Assembly: GCA_028023455.1 (NCBI GenBank)
Contig: JAQFVV010006220.1
Coordinates: forward strand, 7,793,852-7,857,851
Direction of reading: 5' to 3'
DNA from: Epiperipatus broadwayi
Lineage: Eukaryota; Onychophora; Udeonychophora; Euonychophora; Peripatidae
DNA length: 64,000 nucleotides
The position numbers and the translations under genes are program-made. This document shows positions 60,591-64,000 of the stretch, in pieces (positions within the stretch are counted from its first letter, which is position 1; each line of letters starts with the position of its first letter). The notes beneath the pieces are model-generated. The model worked only from the letters and a program-made list of their open reading frames with translations. It had not been told where the DNA came from and ran no database searches.

Positions 60591-62411
60591 TATATACCTT
60601 ATATTAAAATAATTTTATATACACATTGTATATATACATGAAAATAACAAAACACACACACATCAATGTGTTAAACAGAGTAATTATAGTATTCAATATA
60701 GTATACTAGATTCATGGCAGTCAACTATCATAAAGAAAAAAAAACTCATTATTTATTGACCAAAATTCTAAAATACACTGAGTTGGATGCTATTAAGTAT
60801 CTGAGTGAAAATGTTATGAGAAATGTATCAAATATCATCAGAAAATTAGCATTATATATAATGAATCTAATGATATGAAAAGAAAAATTTAAGAATTGTA
60901 GTATGATGTTAGTTTTAATAATGTTTTGATTTAGAGATTTAATATTGTGCAACTGAGCATGCTCTGATATTTTGGCCATTAAATAATGTTTTTTTGTTAT
61001 TTTGATAATTGAAATGCCTTGCATTGCACTACTTGGTTATTAATATTTTATAATATAATTATTTTGTTTAATACATTGATGATATACATGTGTTTTATTA
61101 TGTATAGATGATATACAGAGTTTAATTTATTTTTAATTTACATATATTAAACAATTTTCAAGGCAACAGATATAAATGACATATATTCAGCTTTATCAAC
61201 ATAATTAATGGTACTTTGATATTTCAACTGGATTGCTTCTACCTTTATTTGAGTAAGGAATGTTATTTTAAAAATATTGCTAAAGTAGTGCAAAAAACAC
61301 ACAGGATAAGATGAAAAGTCTATCCAATAAATTTTTTTAAAAATAATGAATGGGAAGAAAATAATAATAATTAAATAATTTGTTATAAAATTAACAGTCA
61401 TTTTGAATGATGGGCTGTAAGAAATTTTTCCATATAAGAGATAACTTAGATATCATTACATTTCTATGTCTTCTGTTTTTAGTGGTGAGTACTGTGCCAC
61501 TACTTTTTGTATCTAAAAGATTGTACGCTGAGAATTAAAATTTTTAATTAAAGCTGGAATCGTTATCATATGAGGGCGCCACTAGGAAAAGAAACTAGAG
61601 CCACGAAATTAAGAGAATCTTATATTCGTGGCTGTTAATTTGTATACGTATGATAGACCAAGCTAAACTCCCCCTTTACAATTCCATTTTTTAATACATA
61701 CATATATGATAATATTAGTTATATTATCGCATACAAACACTAAAGGAACAAACAAGTACACTTTCATAAGTTTCAATTAATAATACGCTTTATTATAATT
61801 TATTTTTCTTTTATTCAAAACCATTGGTAAAACAAATCACTAATAATTCCCCCTCTACCTTCCTTTTTTCTATACTCTTAACATAACTAACATAATCGTT
61901 CTTTTTTTCTCTTTTTATATAAATAAAAAAAAGCAATCAAAGGTGAAAAGTAATATATGTATTTCGTTCTCGAAGGAACATGCGCTTTGACTTATATAAG
62001 TGTCCCAAACTGATCCAATCTTGGCCAGTATAGAGACTAAGCGGCTTAAACCCCTACCCTCTCTTTCAATATTTACTCAACCCTTAAAACTTTTCATTTT
62101 GCTTTCTAAATCATTTTTACATTCTATTTCGATAACAATTTCTGGGATTCATTCATGGGATTATTATTTTTACCCTCTCCCAATAGTCTTGAAAATTTCA
62201 TCAAAATTTAGTTAAAAATTCTCTGTAAAGAAAAATTAAAAAATACAAATATAAATAAATTACGTATTTTAAATAAACTAAGTAGGTAATGTAGACATAA
62301 ACATTATAAATATATATAACAAAAACCCCTTCTATTGTCGCAACTTATAAATTTCATGGCTGATTAAATATAATCCTAAATAGATATGTTTTAAGTTCAC
62401 CAATCTATAGT
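60591..62411. other. Non-coding, possibly flank of the right-hand gypsy element
   Basis: The minus-strand ORFs at 60749 and 61147 look compositional. From about 61480 on, composition changes (AGGGCGCCACTAGG near 61574, a C-rich tract near 61670) and could include the element's 3' part or LTR, but no boundary is seen. Confidence 0.35.
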
Positions 62412-62636
62412 TCAATCAATAACAAAGTTTCTGTTACCCTGATCGATCAGTGTACATCCATGTGTTTTCTCCTTGTCTCTTGCGAGTTGATTCTCTGCAG
62501 CAAAGTTTGTTCCCCGGCTAGCTTGCTTTCTCTTACGTGGTTTGGTGTTCCATGAGGTAGTTTCTCGGTTCGATGAAAATCTAGAAATGGAGCAGTGTCC
62601 TGGCTGGGGATGGATTCTATTTCGTTTAGCCTTCAA
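62412..62636 (-). pseudogene. Gag end / protease start of right-hand gypsy element
   Basis: Minus-strand frame with a basic N-terminal half including QPGHC (a possible zinc-knuckle remnant), then GCTLIDQGNRNFVID. The last part resembles the start of a retropepsin, usually L-I-D-T-G or L-I-D-S-G, with Gln in place of the Ser/Thr. It lies on the same strand about 600 bases after the Gag at 63243-63917. Assignment is tentative. Confidence 0.4.
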
Positions 62637-63242
62637 TCATTTTTATTTCCATTTTCTTTATATAATAGTTTTTTTCTTTTTATTAAAAGAAAACTAATAA
62701 GCTAATAATTAATACAATAGGTTTTTCTCTCTCTATATAGTTTTTTTTATCCATTGTCCTTTTATTTGATCACGTTCCCGGCCAGTGATTGCATTTCTTT
62801 AATTCCTTTTTTTGCTTTTAACACCTTCCAACTAGAAGTCACGACAATAGAATTAATTACAATTCTTTTCTCTCTTCCCTCCCTTCAGATTAGAAAATTT
62901 AATTAAAAATTGTTTCCAAAAACAAAAAAAAATATTTTTTTTAATATCACTTTCGATGTAATCTCTCAATCCAATTAAAAAAAAAAACAACTAATCTACC
63001 ATTTTGTCTTTTTCTTTTCTTTCCGTTTTTTTTTTTAAATCCCAATAAAAAAAACTAATAAATAATACCAAAAACCTACTATAAAAAAAACTAATAAATA
63101 ATACCACAAAAAAAAAAAAACTTTTCTATACACACAGCATACCTATATTTACATACACAGAAAATATAACATGAGTCGATCGAAATTATCGGCTCATTGC
63201 ATCCCTTCCCGATAAAAAAAAAAAAATATATAAAAAAAAACA
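62637..63242. repeat. Low-complexity A/T-run tract
   Basis: Pyrimidine-rich on the + strand, with many A- and T-runs, and a short duplication of ACTAATAAATAATACCA at about 63052 and 63088. It separates the two parts of the minus-strand gypsy element and looks like expanded simple sequence. Confidence 0.6.
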
Positions 63243-63917
63243 CTAATTACTCCGTGAAGGCTTGCCTGTAAATTCTCTTATCCCGTTACCTTTTCCACTA
63301 GGTTCGTTACTATTTTCCCACTTAATCTTAGAGTCTTCCCCTTCTTCTATATCATTATACTCCATATCAACTAACATTTCTATGGCTTCCTCTATCGATA
63401 GATGTCGATTTTCTGCCAGTTTCCACTGTACTCCTGAAGGGAGGTTGTACCTTATAGTTCTTACTATTTTAAATTGGTCCATTGGATAAGCTTCCAATGT
63501 TCTCAATTTTGCGGCTTGACGCTGGAAGAACTGACTGTACATTCCGTCTTTGTCAGGTTTATATTTCTCTCATGATATTTTCATGCGTATCGCCTCTTGT
63601 TTTTCCACACCCCAGAACCCCTGTAAAATCATGTTTCGATATTCCGAGAAAGTTTTGGGTCTGTAATTTACAGCTTTCTACCATTCCCGCACGGGACCAC
63701 TTAAATAGCTTATCGCTATGATAATTTTTTCTGCTTCCTCTGATCTATGAAAGTGAAAAAAATGTTGGAAACTATTCAAATAATCAAATGGGCTTTCTTC
63801 CCTGTCTCCTTTAAACCCCTTTAAATGAATAAACTTGGCTAATGCCATTCTATCGAGGCTCTTTTCCTCGGGTTCGTTCAGTTTCTTTTTCATTTTACTT
63901 TCCTTCGTATCTATCAT
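63243..63917 (-). pseudogene. Ty3/gypsy-type Gag, minus strand, broken
   Basis: Two frames on the minus strand. The first (63917-63678) carries LKGFKGDREESPFDYL and an EEAEKIIIAISYLSGPVREW block, the Gag capsid-like motif with the first of the conserved Trp pair. The second (63542-63243) carries FKIVRTIRYNLPSGVQWKL and an E-E-A-I-E-M-L helix. The same two blocks occur in the same order in the + strand Gag at 1048-1985, so the elements are related. A gap with stops separates the frames. The protein has a basic C-terminal tail with no clear CCHC. The element's 5' part is beyond the window. Confidence 0.65.
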
Positions 63918-64000
63918 TGTCCACTTCTTTTGTGTGTTTACTTTTATTTATTCTAGTTGTCCTTCCCCTTCCTTTTTTTGCTCACTATCCTTATCGGCTT

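Overview
The window is a very AT-rich (roughly three quarters A+T by eye) stretch of an invertebrate animal nuclear genome. The evidence is spliced genes with long introns, GT..AG junctions with T-rich acceptors, and a dense, mostly decayed set of animal-type transposable elements (Ty3/gypsy, Penelope-like, LINEs, hAT DNA transposons, foldback/MITE families, a tRNA-derived SINE). The one host gene reads most like arthropod orthologs from memory, but I cannot fix the phylum.

The only host gene I can support is ARFRP1 (ARF-related protein 1), a Golgi small GTPase, on the + strand. Five coding exons lie at 14858-14950, 18775-18862, 30164-30246, 44745-44826 and 53688-53758. They splice in frame and give residues 1-139 of about 200. 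The C-terminal exon(s) were not found and probably lie beyond 64 kb. The four complete introns are about 3.8, 11.3, 14.5 and 8.9 kb, and almost everything else inside the gene is repeat DNA.

Layout. 1-2.75 kb: + strand Ty3/gypsy remnant (coiled-coil ORF, Gag, protease, integrase tail, central pol missing). 3-14.8 kb: intergenic AT-rich DNA with small tandem duplications, a tRNA-derived SINE and several foldbacks, one with a perfect 99-bp stem. Intron 1: more of the same foldback family and a minus-strand mag-type gypsy remnant. Intron 2: a 770-bp hAT MITE with an exact 8-bp target duplication, a LINE with zinc-knuckle ORF1 and endonuclease, and a striking array of ~410-bp units ending in a ~295-bp-arm inverted repeat. 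Intron 3: interspersed repeats, a LINE tail, a Penelope-like element with an insertion inside it, and a hAT transposase pseudogene. Intron 4: an RTE-type LINE tail, a SINE with target duplication, and a complete but inactivated 2.5-kb hAT element. After exon 5: foldback and tandem repeats, second copies of two repeat families seen in introns 2-3, and an unidentified ORF at about 60 kb. The right edge holds a second gypsy Gag, minus strand, related to the one at the left edge.

The strongest unexplained structure is the 26.7-28.05 kb tandem and inverted array in ARFRP1 intron 2. Its transcript could fold into a long hairpin. No bacterial-type operons, CRISPR arrays or intact RNA genes were seen.
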